Notes: generated by a model not told the origin, from the letters alone. A stretch of 23,995 bases of DNA from Stenotrophomonas sp. (GCA_003484865.1 DMZT01000215.1:1-23995); one strand, 5' to 3'. Positions 7,965 to 16,835 are shown, counted from the first letter of the stretch. Program-made: numbers and translations.

Positions 7965-8528
7965 AAACCGCTCGTGTGGCTCCTGCTGTGTGCACTGTGC
8001 CTGCCCTCGCCGCCTGCCCTGGCGCAGGCACCGCAGCGCGTGAACCGCTGCACCAACGCGCAGGGCGAAACCGTCTTCACCGACCGCCGCTGCGATGCAC
8101 TGGGTGCCACCTCACGACTCCCGCCGCGCACCGCGAGCGTCGGCAACACCGGCATCTACCGCGCCGGCTGCGCGCGCCGGCTCAGTGAACTGACCGGGCA
8201 GATCCGCGACGCGGTCAGCGCGCAGGACGTGAACCGGCTGTCCTCGATCTACCTGTGGAGCAACGTCTCCAACGCCACGGCGAACCAGATCATCGGTCGT
8301 CTGGAATCGGTGGTGCAACGCCCGCTGATCGACATCGCGCCGGTCTACCCGGACAGCACGCCAGTGTGGGTGGACCCGACACTCGCCGCTGCGGGCGCTG
8401 TGGAGGCCCCCTCGCGGCCCCGCCCGGTCGGCCTGCGCATCGAACAGACCCTCGGCAGCACCGCCACCCCGGCCAGGACCGTATTCGGCCTGCGCCGTCA
8501 GTACGGCTGCTTCTGGATCACGCTGTAG
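7962..8528 (+). CDS. Secreted DUF4124-like small protein
   Basis: A 188-residue protein with a Sec signal peptide (about residues 1-21, ending ALA). The next part (RVNRCTNAQGETVFTDRRC, C30 and C44) resembles the DUF4124 domain, a short periplasmic module of unknown function with a Cys-x-Gly-Thr/Val-Phe-x-Asp pattern. The remaining sequence has two further mature cysteines (C70, C184), compatible with disulfides, and no recognised domain. Its 3' end overlaps the convergent Nudix gene by 11 bp. The start is preceded by a TACGCT box rather than a Shine-Dalgarno. Function is unknown; expected location is the periplasm. Confidence 0.78.
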   Translation: MKPLVWLLLCALCLPSPPALAQAPQRVNRCTNAQGETVFTDRRCDALGATSRLPPRTASVGNTGIYRAGCARRLSELTGQIRDAVSAQDVNRLSSIYLWSNVSNATANQIIGRLESVVQRPLIDIAPVYPDSTPVWVDPTLAAAGAVEAPSRPRPVGLRIEQTLGSTATPARTVFGLRRQYGCFWITL

Positions 8529-9477
8529 CCGGCCACAGCGATCGGATCGCCGCAATGCCCTGCGCCCCGTGGCGGCGCGCCTCCTCGATATCACCGGGGG
8601 TCATCCCGCCGAGCGCATACAGCGGCAACGACACCTGCTCGCGCAGCGCCTCGAACGCCGCCCAGCCCAGCGGCCGCGCCCCCGGATGGCTGGCCGTCGC
8701 CTGCACCGGCCCCAGCACCGCGAAGTCGCAGCCCAATCGCTGCGCCGCCTGCAGCTGCGCCAGATCGTGGCAGGACGCGGCCACCAGCTGACCCACCGGC
8801 AGCGGCCGCGCGTCCAGCGCCAGCAGCTGCTCACTGCCCAGGTGCACCCCGACCCCCAACCGACCGGCCAGGTCGATATCCCGGTTGACCAGCCACTGCG
8901 TGCGCGGCCCATGCTGCTGGATCACCCGCTCGGCCAAGGCCACCCGTGCCGGACTGGACGGCGTACGCAGCTGCACCCGGCGCACCCCGCTTTCCAGCGC
9001 CTGCGCCAGCCGCCCCAGCCAGGCCTGGTGGAGGCTGTCCTCCTCCCCCTCCGGCTCCGGCGTGATCAGATACCGGTCCGGCTGCCGCAACGCCGCCACC
9101 ACCGGCAGATCCGCCGGCGGCATCGAATACCGGTGCAGCTTGTCCGGCGCCACCCAGGTGATCGCCTGTCCCTCGCGGCCCCGCGGCGAGCCCTTCCAGC
9201 TCTGGATCCGGCGCACCTCGAGACGGAGCCGCTTGTCGGGGTAGATCTGCGGGACATCCATGATCCACTCACCGATCTCCGCCTCGATCCCCAGCTCCTC
9301 GCGCAGCTCCCGCACCAGCGCCTCCTCGGAGGTTTCGCCGGGCTCCCGCTTGCCGCCCGGGAATTCCCACAGGCCGGCCATATCGCGGTTCTCGGTACGA
9401 CGGTTGAGGAGGATGCGGCCGCGGGCGTCGGTGATGACGCCGGCCACGACATGGATCGAACGAAGGGGAGATGACAT
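8518..9477 (-). CDS. mutT: Nudix hydrolase (MutT-like) fused to a ThiE-like domain
   Basis: A 319-residue two-domain protein. Residues 1-130 are a Nudix domain with a complete Nudix box from G42 to I64 (GKREPGE...REL-EELGI) and the GLWEFPGG approach typical of MutT, which hydrolyses 8-oxo-dGTP. Residues 135-319 are a TIM-barrel like thiamine-phosphate synthase (RYLITPEPEG, LVNRDIDLAGRL, GVHLG, SCHDL, LGPVQATASHPG, ALGGMTPGDI). Several ThiE catalytic positions deviate: the NDR motif reads NRD, and the TxTK motif reads TASH with no lysine, so thiamine synthesis is unlikely. This fusion, downstream of secA, is known in other gammaproteobacteria. The ATG at 9475-9477 fits the family start; an upstream extension is spurious. 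Confidence 0.9.
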   Translation of the reverse strand: MSSPLRSIHVVAGVITDARGRILLNRRTENRDMAGLWEFPGGKREPGETSEEALVRELREELGIEAEIGEWIMDVPQIYPDKRLRLEVRRIQSWKGSPRGREGQAITWVAPDKLHRYSMPPADLPVVAALRQPDRYLITPEPEGEEDSLHQAWLGRLAQALESGVRRVQLRTPSSPARVALAERVIQQHGPRTQWLVNRDIDLAGRLGVGVHLGSEQLLALDARPLPVGQLVAASCHDLAQLQAAQRLGCDFAVLGPVQATASHPGARPLGWAAFEALREQVSLPLYALGGMTPGDIEEARRHGAQGIAAIRSLWPATA

Positions 9478-9662
9478 ACCCCGAGGATGCCCAAACCGGG
9501 GCCCGTGACGCAATGCCCCTGCGGGTAGTTGTGGGGGCTCGTTGTGGCTCGTGGTGGCGTCTCCGCTCGGAGCTGCCGCGAGCGTAAGGGCCCCGCAGCG
9601 ACCGCCGTGCCTGGAAGGGTCAACGCGCACCACATACCTGCCACGCGGATGGAAGAAGAACC

Positions 9663-9689
9663 AAAAAAAAGCCCCGCACAAGGCGGGGC
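9663..9689 (-). terminator. Rho-independent terminator of secA
   Basis: Stem GCCCCGC (9671-9677) / GCGGGGC (9683-9689) with a 5-nt loop. On the minus strand it is followed by eight Ts (the A-run at 9663-9670). It lies 25 bp after the secA stop. Confidence 0.9.
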
Positions 9690-9714
9690 TTCTTCGGCAC
9701 GTCCAATCAGCCGA

Positions 9715-12447
9715 TCAACTCAGCTGACCATGGCAGTGCTTGTACTTCTTGCCGCTGCCGCACGGGCACGGGTCATTGCGGCCGACCTTCGGCTCATCGC
9801 GGGTGACCTGCGGCACGCCGTTCTGCGCCGCCTCCACCTGCGCGGCCTCTTCGTCCGCACCGTAACCGCCCGCGTCCTGATGCTGGAACTGCGACTGCAG
9901 CAGACGGGCCTCCGCCTGCTGGCGCTCGGCCTGTTCCAGTGCCGCCACTTCCTCTTCGCTGCGGATACGCACGCGCGCCAGCAACGTCACCACTTCGCGC
10001 TTCACGTTCTCCAGCATCTCCGAGAACAGTTCGAAGGCTTCCTTCTTGTATTCCTGCTTCGGCTGCTTCTGCGCATAACCGCGCAGGTAGATGCCCTGGC
10101 GCAGGTAATCCATGCGCGCCAGATGCTCCTTCCAGCTCTGGTCCAGCACGGTCAGCATCACGTGCTTCTCGAGCGCGCGCATGGTCTCGTCACCCACGCC
10201 GGCTTCCTTCGCCGCGAAGTGCTCGTCGACCTTGGCCTGCACCTTCTCGGCGATGCCCTCGGCATCCAGCTCTTCGTGTGCCTTGACCAGGTCGGTCAGC
10301 GACATGTCGATGCCGAAGTCCGACGCCAGCGTTGCTTCCAGACCCTGCAGGTCCCACTGCTCGTCGATCGAGTTCGGCGGCACGAAGCGCGCCACCACAT
10401 CGAAGATCACATCGCCACGGATGCCATCCACGTTGTCCTTCACCGACTCCGCATCCAGCAGCTCATCGCGCTGGCTGTAGATCACCTTGCGCTGATCGTT
10501 GTTGACGTCGTCGAAGTCCAGCAGGTTCTTGCGGATATCGAAGTTGTGCGCTTCGACCTTGCGCTGCGCCTTTTCGATCTGGCGGCTGACCAGGCGATCC
10601 TCGATGACGTCGTCTTCTTTCATGCCCATCATGCGCATCGCCTTCTGGACCCAGTCCGAGGCGAAGATGCGCATCAGGTTGTCTTCCAGCGACAGGTAGA
10701 AGCGGGACGAACCCGGATCGCCCTGGCGGCCCGAACGGCCACGCAGCTGGTTATCGATACGGCGCGACTCATGGCGCTCGGTGCCGACGATGTGCAGGCC
10801 ACCGGCCGCCTTGACCGCATCGTGACGGACCTGCCACTCGGCCTTGACCTGGGCGCACTGTTCCGGCGTCGCCTCATCGCCCAGCTCATGTAGCTGCGCT
10901 TCCAGCGAACCGCCCAGCACGATGTCGGTACCACGGCCGGCCATGTTGGTGGCGATGGTCACCGCGCCCGGCATGCCGGCGTTGGCGATGATCGTCGCTT
11001 CGCGGTCATGCTGCTTGGCGTTGAGCACTTCGTGGTGCACACCGGCCTTGCGCAGATGCTCGGACAGCATCTCCGAGGTTTCGATCGAGGTGGTACCCAC
11101 CAGCACCGGCTGGCCGCGCTCGTTGCAGGCCTGGATATCGGCCAGCACCGCGTTGAACTTGCCGTTGCGGTTGAGGAACACCTGGTCCGAACCGTCCTTG
11201 CGGATGGTCGGGCGGTTGGTCGGGATCACCACCACTTCCAGGTTGTAGATGCTCTGGAATTCGTAGGCTTCCGTATCGGCCGTACCGGTCATGCCGGACA
11301 GCTTCTTGTACATGCGGAACAGGTTCTGGAAGGTGATGCTCGCCAGCGTCTGGTTCTCGCGCTGGACCGGCACGCCTTCCTTCGCTTCCACCGCCTGGTG
11401 CAGGCCATCGGACCAGCGGCGACCGGCCAGGGTACGGCCGGTGAATTCATCCACGATCACCACTTCACCATCGCGCACGATGTAATCCACGTCGCGCTGA
11501 TAGATCGCATGCGCACGCAGGGCCGCGTTGAGGTGGTGCACCACGGTCAGGTTCTGCGCGGCGTAGAGGCCTTCGGTCTCGGCATTGAGGATGCCGGCTT
11601 CGACCAGCAGTGCCTCGGCATGCTCCATGCCCGCTTCGGACAGATGGACCTGCTTGCCCTTCTCATCGACCCAGAAATCGCCCTCGCCCTCCTCGGCCTC
11701 CTGCTTGATCAGGTGCGGGACGACGCGGTTGACACGGATGTACAGCTCCGGGGAATCATCGGCCGGGCCGGAAATGATCAGCGGGGTGCGGGCTTCATCG
11801 ATCAGGATCGAGTCGACTTCATCGACGATCGCGTAATGCAGGCCGCGCTGGTAGCGGTCCGCACGGGACAGCGCCATGTTGTCGCGCAGGTAATCGAAGC
11901 CGAATTCGTTGTTGGTGCCGTAGGTGATGTCGCTGGCATACGCCTCGCGCTTGTCGCCGTGCGGCATGCCCGGGTAGACCACGCCCACGCTCATGCCCAG
12001 CCAGTTGTAGAGCTTGCCCATCTGCGCCGAGTCACGGCGGGCCAGGTAGTCGTTCACGGTGACCACGTGGACGCCCTTGCCTTCCAGCGCGTTCAGATAC
12101 ACCGGCAGCGTGGCAACCAGGGTCTTGCCTTCACCGGTGCGCATTTCGGCGATCTTGCCCAGGTGCAGGACCATGCCGCCGATCAGCTGCACATCGTAAT
12201 GGCGCATGCCCAGCACACGGCGGCTGGCTTCACGGCAGACCGCGAACGCTTCGGGAAGCACCTTGTCCAGGGCCTCACCGTCAGCGATGCGCTGCTTGAA
12301 CTCCGGGGTCTTGGCCTTGAGCTGCTCGTCGGAGAGCTTTTCGATTTCCGGCTCCAACGCATTGATCTTGGCGACGATGCGGTTGAGCTGGCGCAGCTGT
12401 CGTTCATTACGACTGCCGAAGACGCGGGTAAGCAGGCTGTTGATCAT
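9715..12447 (-). CDS. secA: Preprotein translocase ATPase SecA
   Basis: A 910-residue motor ATPase that drives unfolded preproteins through SecYEG. Visible features: Walker A MRTGEGKT (102-109), the [13 protein letters not shown]alker B region, the conserved [19 protein letters not shown] stretch near mid-protein, second-domain motifs [12 protein letters not shown] and [14 protein letters not shown], and [15 protein letters not shown]. The C-terminal tail has the zinc/SecB-binding motif with C894, C896, C905 and H906. The ATG at 12445-12447 gives the usual [16 protein letters not shown] start; the longer in-frame extension is not family-like. No classical Shine-Dalgarno is seen. No secM-like gene lies upstream; a peptidase gene takes that place. 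Confidence 0.99.
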   Translation of the reverse strand: MINSLLTRVFGSRNERQLRQLNRIVAKINALEPEIEKLSDEQLKAKTPEFKQRIADGEALDKVLPEAFAVCREASRRVLGMRHYDVQLIGGMVLHLGKIAEMRTGEGKTLVATLPVYLNALEGKGVHVVTVNDYLARRDSAQMGKLYNWLGMSVGVVYPGMPHGDKREAYASDITYGTNNEFGFDYLRDNMALSRADRYQRGLHYAIVDEVDSILIDEARTPLIISGPADDSPELYIRVNRVVPHLIKQEAEEGEGDFWVDEKGKQVHLSEAGMEHAEALLVEAGILNAETEGLYAAQNLTVVHHLNAALRAHAIYQRDVDYIVRDGEVVIVDEFTGRTLAGRRWSDGLHQAVEAKEGVPVQRENQTLASITFQNLFRMYKKLSGMTGTADTEAYEFQSIYNLEVVVIPTNRPTIRKDGSDQVFLNRNGKFNAVLADIQACNERGQPVLVGTTSIETSEMLSEHLRKAGVHHEVLNAKQHDREATIIANAGMPGAVTIATNMAGRGTDIVLGGSLEAQLHELGDEATPEQCAQVKAEWQVRHDAVKAAGGLHIVGTERHESRRIDNQLRGRSGRQGDPGSSRFYLSLEDNLMRIFASDWVQKAMRMMGMKEDDVIEDRLVSRQIEKAQRKVEAHNFDIRKNLLDFDDVNNDQRKVIYSQRDELLDAESVKDNVDGIRGDVIFDVVARFVPPNSIDEQWDLQGLEATLASDFGIDMSLTDLVKAHEELDAEGIAEKVQAKVDEHFAAKEAGVGDETMRALEKHVMLTVLDQSWKEHLARMDYLRQGIYLRGYAQKQPKQEYKKEAFELFSEMLENVKREVVTLLARVRIRSEEEVAALEQAERQQAEARLLQSQFQHQDAGGYGADEEAAQVEAAQNGVPQVTRDEPKVGRNDPCPCGSGKKYKHCHGQLS

Positions 12448-12510
12448 TGAAGGAACCGGTTGGAATGAGACGCCCCAACGGCGGCGCTCTCCCCAGGGGA
12501 TGCGCACGCC

Positions 12511-12540
12511 GCAAACGAAACAGGGCGCACTGCGCCCTGT
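12511..12540 (-). terminator. Probable terminator between the M23 peptidase gene and secA
   Basis: Perfect 9-bp stem ACAGGGCGC (12520-12528) / GCGCCCTGT (12532-12540) with a 3-nt loop. Read on the minus strand it is followed by TTCGTTTGC, a fair but interrupted U-tract. It implies that secA has its own promoter in the remaining 60-70 bp, or that read-through is partial. Confidence 0.65.
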
Positions 12541-12615
12541 CTATGGCAACACCCATTGTAGCTTGGGACGGGGGTCCGGCGTTTCAAGCACCCCCGTTCA
12601 AGTTCATTACCGTGA

Positions 12616-13566
12616 TCAGCCCCGCGAAACGCGGCCGACCGGGGTGTTGCCGCCATCACCGAGGAACTTGCGCGGATTGACCACCTGGCCGCGTTCCCAG
12701 ACCTCGAAGTGCACGTGGGCACCGGTGGAACGGCCCGTGGAACCGGCCTTGGCCACTTCCTGGCCGGCCCGGACCAGATCGCCCGGCTTCACCACCAGGC
12801 GCGAATTATGCGCATAGCGGGTCACATAGCCGTTGCCATGGTCCACATCGACCACGTTGCCGTAGCCGCCCTTCACACCGGCAAAGCTGACCACGCCGTC
12901 GGCCACCGACATCACCGGGTCACCGACCTTGGCGTGGAAATCCATGCCCTTGTGGGTGGCCGCACCACGACCGAACGGATCGCTGCGGGTGCCGAAGTTG
13001 GAGGTGATGTAGGTATTGCGGATCGGCATGCGCGAGGGCACCGCGTTCTGTTCGAGCTGGTGGTCGAACATCAGCGATTCCATCACCGACAGCTGGCGGC
13101 CTGAAGCAGCAAAGCGCTGCTCCAGCACCTGTAAGTCGGCGTTGACCGCGCTGACCGGGATGTCCTGGGTCGGGCCGGGCTCACCTTCACCGAGGCCGGG
13201 GGTCTCGTTGAAGTCGAATTCGCCGTCTTCCAGTTTGCCCATCTGGGTGAGTCGTTCGCCCAGGGCATTGAGACGGGTGGCCTGCGCCTGCAGCTCGCCC
13301 ATCCGCGCAGCCAGCGCGTTGACCTGGGTCTGAGCGTCCTTCTGGGCCTGCGCCAGCTCGCGTTCCTGCTGTGCGACCTTGGCGTGGAGCCGGGAATCGT
13401 TGAACATGCTGCCACCGATACCGGCACCGAAGCCGATCAGGCAGCCCACCCCCAGCACACTGCCCAGCAGGGCCCGGGGGGAATCTTCGAAGTAGAAACG
13501 CAAACGCGCCAGCGGCGTCTTGGCCTGTCCTTCACGCGTTTTGATTACGATCTTTTTGAATGCCAT
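12616..13566 (-). CDS. M23 (LytM-type) peptidoglycan peptidase, membrane-anchored
   Basis: A 316-residue protein. One membrane segment lies at about residues 32-52 after a short basic cytoplasmic tail. A coiled-coil-like, Gln/Ala/Leu-rich stretch follows (about 60-110), then a linker with acidic and Gly/Pro residues. The C-terminal M23 domain (about 180-305) has the metal ligands H205 and D209 in HKGMD and the HVH motif (H284, H286), so it looks catalytically intact. It would cut cell-wall crosslinks in the periplasm; regulators such as EnvC/NlpD look alike but usually lack these ligands. It lies between lpxC and secA, where E. coli has secM. Its start is only 12 bp from the divergent dciA start. 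Confidence 0.92.
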   Translation of the reverse strand: MAFKKIVIKTREGQAKTPLARLRFYFEDSPRALLGSVLGVGCLIGFGAGIGGSMFNDSRLHAKVAQQERELAQAQKDAQTQVNALAARMGELQAQATRLNALGERLTQMGKLEDGEFDFNETPGLGEGEPGPTQDIPVSAVNADLQVLEQRFAASGRQLSVMESLMFDHQLEQNAVPSRMPIRNTYITSNFGTRSDPFGRGAATHKGMDFHAKVGDPVMSVADGVVSFAGVKGGYGNVVDVDHGNGYVTRYAHNSRLVVKPGDLVRAGQEVAKAGSTGRSTGAHVHFEVWERGQVVNPRKFLGDGGNTPVGRVSRG

Positions 13567-13578
13567 CAGTGAGTTTTC

Positions 13579-14019
13579 ATGTCTGAGCCGAAATCCAGTG
13601 CCCGTTCCCCATCCACGCCGAAGCCGGCGCTGGATGCGGTCATGGCGGACAAAGCCGGTAACCCGCTGCGTCGTGCCTTGTGGCTCGACGCGCTGGACCG
13701 TCAATTGCGCCCCCATTTGCCGCCTGCACTGGCCACCCGTTGCCGGCTGGCGAATGTAAACGGCGAGCACCTCGTTTTTCTCGTCGAATCTCCCGTGTGG
13801 CATGCCAAGGTCCGGCTTGCCGAAGCACAGTTGATTGACGCGGCCCGGTCCATCGGGCTGAAGGTCACCAAGGTGACCGTCAAAACAGCATCTGCCCCTC
13901 CCCCACGCTCCCCAGCGGTCGACAACAGGAATGGCCCCCACGCTGTTTCAGCCGCCACGCACAAAGGGCTACGCGACGCGTTGGCTTGTCTGCGCGATGT
14001 GGATTCCTCCAAATCGTGA
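13579..14019 (+). CDS. dciA: DciA (DUF721), replicative helicase operator
   Basis: A 146-residue protein of the DUF721/DciA family. In bacteria without a DnaC-type loader, DciA recruits DnaB helicase to DNA. The N-terminal half has the family pattern: a basic helix (NPLRRALWLDALDRQLRPHLP), LATRCRLANVNGEHLVFLVESPVWHAKVRL and LIDAARSIGLKVTKVTVK. The C-terminal third is Pro/Ser/Ala-rich and probably unstructured. The gene lies in the same neighbourhood (lpxC-dciA-M23-secA) as in pseudomonads. It is the only gene on the plus strand in this part of the window. The ATG at 13579 has no strong Shine-Dalgarno; Met22 is a possible alternative start. Confidence 0.85.
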   Translation: MSEPKSSARSPSTPKPALDAVMADKAGNPLRRALWLDALDRQLRPHLPPALATRCRLANVNGEHLVFLVESPVWHAKVRLAEAQLIDAARSIGLKVTKVTVKTASAPPPRSPAVDNRNGPHAVSAATHKGLRDALACLRDVDSSKS

Positions 14020-14313
14020 AGCCATCGGGGCATCCCGCCCCTTCCCGGCCGCGTCACGATCACGTGAACTTTGGCTGGGAGCCGGTCTGCACTGTAGCGG
14101 CGTCAGTGCCGCCAGTCGTTAGTGTTTTATTAAATTAACGTTAAATTCGGCAGAAACCTTGATGAGGTTCACAAATCTGTGCGCTGTGCACCCCTACGGT
14201 TCATTGACGTCAAGATCACGCCGCCTTCCATCGGCCTGGACCGCAGGAAACAGAAACGGCGCCCCAGGCGCCGTTCTATTTTGTTTCATATCAATGACTT
14301 ACGCGATGACGGC
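14020..14313. other. AT-rich gap between the convergent dciA and lpxC genes
   Basis: This 294-bp gap contains no convincing protein gene. A GTAG-started small hairpin lies at 14094-14112 (GCGGC/GCCGC). A strongly AT-rich run follows at about 14121-14148, unlike the rest of the window, with the palindrome TTAACGTTAA at 14135-14144. A second 10-bp palindrome, TTGACGTCAA, is at 14204-14213. The gap ends with a terminator hairpin at 14255-14275. AT-rich sequence followed by small stems and a terminator could be a small RNA gene read to the right, but no good -35/-10 pair was found. Confidence 0.5.
14255..14286. terminator. Bidirectional terminator between dciA and lpxC
   Basis: Perfect 9-bp stem AACGGCGCC (14255-14263) / GGCGCCGTT (14267-14275). 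The plus side is followed by CTATTTTGTTT and the minus side by TCTGTTTCC, so both directions have a T-rich tail. It lies 38 bp after the lpxC stop and would end lpxC transcripts as well as anything coming from the left. Confidence 0.82.
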
Positions 14314-15225
14314 TCAGGCGTACGCCGGCAGCCCGTAAACCACCGGCGCCGTGGCGGCAGGCGAGTCGTAGCTGACCCACTCCCACGCCGTGGCATCGGC
14401 CAGCAACGCGCGCACCAGCTTGTTGTTGAGCGCGTGGCCCGACTTGAAGCCTTCGTACGCGCCCAGCACCTGGCCGCCGGCCAGATACAGATCGCCGATC
14501 GCGTCGAGGATCTTGTGGCGCACGAACTCATCGGCGTAGCGCAGGCCGTCGTCGTTGAGCACGCGGAACTCGTCGAGCACGATGGCGTTGTCCATCGAAC
14601 CGCCCAGTCCCAGGTTGCGCTCGCGCATGTACTCCAGATCCCGCATGAAGCCGAAGGTCCGGGCGCGCGAGATTTCCTTGGTGTAGGCCAGGGTCGAGAA
14701 GTCGATTTCCGCCCGCGACTGCTTGGCCGGGATCATCGGGTGGTTGAACTGGATGGTGAAACCGAGCTTGTAGCCTTCGTACGGCTCGAAGCGGGCGACC
14801 TTGTCGCCCTCGGTGACTTCCACCGTCTTGAGAATGCGGATGAAGCGTTTCGGCGCGTCCTGCTCGGCGATGCCCGCCGACTGCAGCAGGAAGACGAACG
14901 GGCCGGAGGAACCGTCCATGATCGGCAGCTCGGCCGAGGACAGTTCCACGATGATGTTGTCCACACCCAGGCCGGCCAGGGCCGACATCAGGTGTTCGAC
15001 GGTCTGGATCTTGGCCTCGTGATAGGTCAGGCCGGTGCACAGCGTGACTTCGGTGACCAGGTCCGCACGCGCGGGCACTTCCACCACCGGGTCCATATCG
15101 ACGCGACGGAAGACGATGCCGTGGTTGACCGGGGCCGGGCGCAGGGTCATGTAGACCTTGTCACCACTGTGAAGGCCAACGCCGGTGGCGCGGATCGTGT
15201 TCTTGAGGGTGCGTTGCGGAATCAT
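14314..15225 (-). CDS. lpxC: UDP-3-O-acyl-N-acetylglucosamine deacetylase
   Basis: A 303-residue zinc enzyme that catalyses the committed step of lipid A synthesis. The zinc ligands are visible: H78 in the VEHLMSAL motif, and H237 and D241 in [10 protein letters not shown]; the catalytic H264 lies in [10 protein letters not shown]77 precedes H78 as in the family, and N-terminal [18 protein letters not shown] is characteristic. The ATG is at 15223-15225; the bases upstream are C-rich and give no Shine-Dalgarno. An extended -10-like TGTTATTCT (15274-15282, minus strand) suggests a promoter in the 216-bp gap after ftsZ. The gene occupies its usual place at the end of the dcw cluster. Confidence 0.98.
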   Translation of the reverse strand: MIPQRTLKNTIRATGVGLHSGDKVYMTLRPAPVNHGIVFRRVDMDPVVEVPARADLVTEVTLCTGLTYHEAKIQTVEHLMSALAGLGVDNIIVELSSAELPIMDGSSGPFVFLLQSAGIAEQDAPKRFIRILKTVEVTEGDKVARFEPYEGYKLGFTIQFNHPMIPAKQSRAEIDFSTLAYTKEISRARTFGFMRDLEYMRERNLGLGGSMDNAIVLDEFRVLNDDGLRYADEFVRHKILDAIGDLYLAGGQVLGAYEGFKSGHALNNKLVRALLADATAWEWVSYDSPAATAPVVYGLPAYA

Positions 15226-15273
15226 CGGGGGGCAGGACCAGAAAGCGCGCGGTCAGCGCGGCTGTGACAAACA

Positions 15274-15282
15274 AGAATAACA
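15274..15282 (-). promoter_or_regulatory. Possible extended -10 of the lpxC promoter
   Basis: Read on the minus strand this is TGTTATTCT, a TGn-extended -10 (TATTCT), about 50 bp upstream of the lpxC ATG. No matching -35 was found, so it is tentative. Confidence 0.3.
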
Positions 15283-15363
15283 CGCACTACCGCTGTCCCT
15301 TCCGTGAACCGTGGTGCGTCGACAGCACTGCCCGGACGTGCGCGATGCACGACGGCGGTCAGA

Positions 15364-15389
15364 CTGCCGGGCCGATCCTGGCCCGGCAG
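15364..15389. other. Strong hairpin between ftsZ and lpxC
   Basis: Perfect 10-bp stem CTGCCGGGCC (15364-15373) / GGCCCGGCAG (15380-15389) with a 6-nt loop. There is no T-tract on either side, so it is not a standard intrinsic terminator. It lies 52 bp after the ftsZ stop, and could shape mRNA ends or attenuate read-through into lpxC. Confidence 0.6.
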
Positions 15390-15441
15390 CATGGGACATG
15401 GAGGTGCTTACCGGGGAGGACAAGGCCCCGGCACGCAGTAC

Positions 15442-16674
15442 TCAGTCCGCCTGGCGGCGCAGGAACGCCGGGATGTCCAGGTAATCGTTCGGCAGTTCGG
15501 CAGCAGCCGGACCCGACGCGCTCGGGGCCGACGGGGCCACGGTGTCGGCGCTCGGACGACGCAGGCCCATGCCCATGCCCATTCCGCCCACGGCCTTGGA
15601 AACCGCATCGCCGCCGTTGTCGAACTCGCCGAACTCCGGCTGGCCGGTGGTGGCGTTGCGGACCAGCTTGATCGGTGCGCGCTCGCCCGGACGCTGGGTC
15701 TTGGCGGTGACGGCACGGTTCAGGCCGGTGGCGACCACGGTCACGCGGACTTCGTCCTGCATGTCCGGATCCAGTACCGTACCCACGACCACGGTGGCAT
15801 CTTCGGAGGCGAAGCCATCGATGGTGCGGCCGATCTCGTCGAACTCGGCCATCGTGAAGTCGGCGCCGGCGGTGATGTTGACCAGGATGCCGTTGGCACC
15901 GGCCAGGTTCACATCGTCCAGCAGCGGGTTCTGGATGGCGGCTTCGGCAGCGGCCTGGGCGCGGTCATCGCCACGCGCGGTGCCGGTGCCCATCATCGCC
16001 AGGCCCATTTCGGACATGACGGTGCGCACGTCGGCGAAGTCGACGTTGATCAGGCCCGGACGCACGATCAGGTCGGCGATGCCCTGCACGGCGCCCTGGA
16101 GGACGTCGTTGGCGGCACGGAAGGCCTGGATCATGGTGGCGTTGCGGCCCAGCACGGTGATCAGCTTTTCGTTCGGGATGGTGATCAGCGAGTCGCAATG
16201 CTGGCTCAGTTCCTCGATGCCCTTCAGCGCGACCTGCATGCGGCGACGGCCTTCGAACGGGAACGGCTTGGTGACCACGGCGACGGTCAGGATGCCCATC
16301 TCCTTGGCCAGCTGGGCCACGACCGGGGCTGCACCGGTGCCGGTACCGCCGCCCATGCCGGCGGTGATGAACACCATGTCCGCACCCTGCAGGGCGTCCA
16401 TGATGCGCTCGCGGTCTTCCAGCGCGGCCTGGCGGCCGACTTCCGGGTTCGCGCCTGCGCCCAGGCCCTTGGTGACGTTGGTACCCAGCTGCAGCTGCAG
16501 CTTGGCACCGCAGTTCTTGATCGCCTGCGAGTCGGTGTTGGCGGTGATGAATTCCACGCCGTCCACACTGGTGCTGACCATGTGCGCCACGGCGTTACCG
16601 CCGCCGCCGCCCACGCCGATCACCTTGATCACCGCATTGGGTGCCATCTTTTCAATCAGTTCGAAATGCGCCAT
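15442..16674 (-). CDS. ftsZ: Cell division GTPase FtsZ
   Basis: A 410-residue tubulin homologue that polymerises into the Z-ring at midcell. Visible features: [12 protein letters not shown] near the N-terminus, the tubulin signature GGGTGTG at residues 108-114, the [12 protein letters not shown]7-loop region, a Gly/Met/Ser/Pro-rich variable linker after about residue 320, and the C-terminal conserved peptide [11 protein letters not shown] that binds FtsA and ZipA. The ATG at 16672-16674 has GAGGA at good spacing; a longer in-frame extension upstream is not part of the family. It follows ftsA after an unusually long 195-bp gap. Confidence 0.99.
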   Translation of the reverse strand: MAHFELIEKMAPNAVIKVIGVGGGGGNAVAHMVSTSVDGVEFITANTDSQAIKNCGAKLQLQLGTNVTKGLGAGANPEVGRQAALEDRERIMDALQGADMVFITAGMGGGTGTGAAPVVAQLAKEMGILTVAVVTKPFPFEGRRRMQVALKGIEELSQHCDSLITIPNEKLITVLGRNATMIQAFRAANDVLQGAVQGIADLIVRPGLINVDFADVRTVMSEMGLAMMGTGTARGDDRAQAAAEAAIQNPLLDDVNLAGANGILVNITAGADFTMAEFDEIGRTIDGFASEDATVVVGTVLDPDMQDEVRVTVVATGLNRAVTAKTQRPGERAPIKLVRNATTGQPEFGEFDNGGDAVSKAVGGMGMGMGLRRPSADTVAPSAPSASGPAAAELPNDYLDIPAFLRRQAD

Positions 16675-16787
16675 GTCCGTGTCCTCGTTGTATCCGCTTT
16701 CGGTGGCATGGGCGGTCAGGCCTCCTGCCTTTCGCGCGTCATGTTGCCGTTGCGGCTGTGTGGGTTGTGTGTTGCCGGTGCTGCCGT

Positions 16788-16818
16788 GTTGCGGTGGTGC
16801 GTTGCGTTGCAGTGGTGC
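16788..16818. repeat. Short imperfect direct repeats upstream of ftsZ
   Basis: GTTGCGGTGGTGC at 16788-16800 and GTTGCAGTGGTGC at 16806-16818 differ at one base and are separated by another GTTGC unit. The whole stretch 16741-16818 is rich in GTTGC/GTGTTG. It sits between the SMAG element and ftsZ; no function is evident. Confidence 0.5.
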
Positions 16819-16835
16819 GGGGGTGCAGGTGATGC

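Noticed and set aside
9478..9714. Possible gene between the Nudix gene and secA
   Set aside because: Only arbitrary open frames are present in this 237-bp gap; apart from the secA terminator I see no promoter, RNA structure or conserved motif.
11008..12450. 480-codon open frame antisense to secA, and similar long frames opposite murC, murG and lpxC
   Set aside because: All follow the codon pattern of the opposite real gene and lack start signals or recognisable domains.
14162..14338. Possible small protein of about 58 residues starting at ATG 14162
   Set aside because: It has no ribosome binding site, runs through the terminator stem and into lpxC antisense, and its composition is not protein-like. 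An RNA or no gene is more likely.
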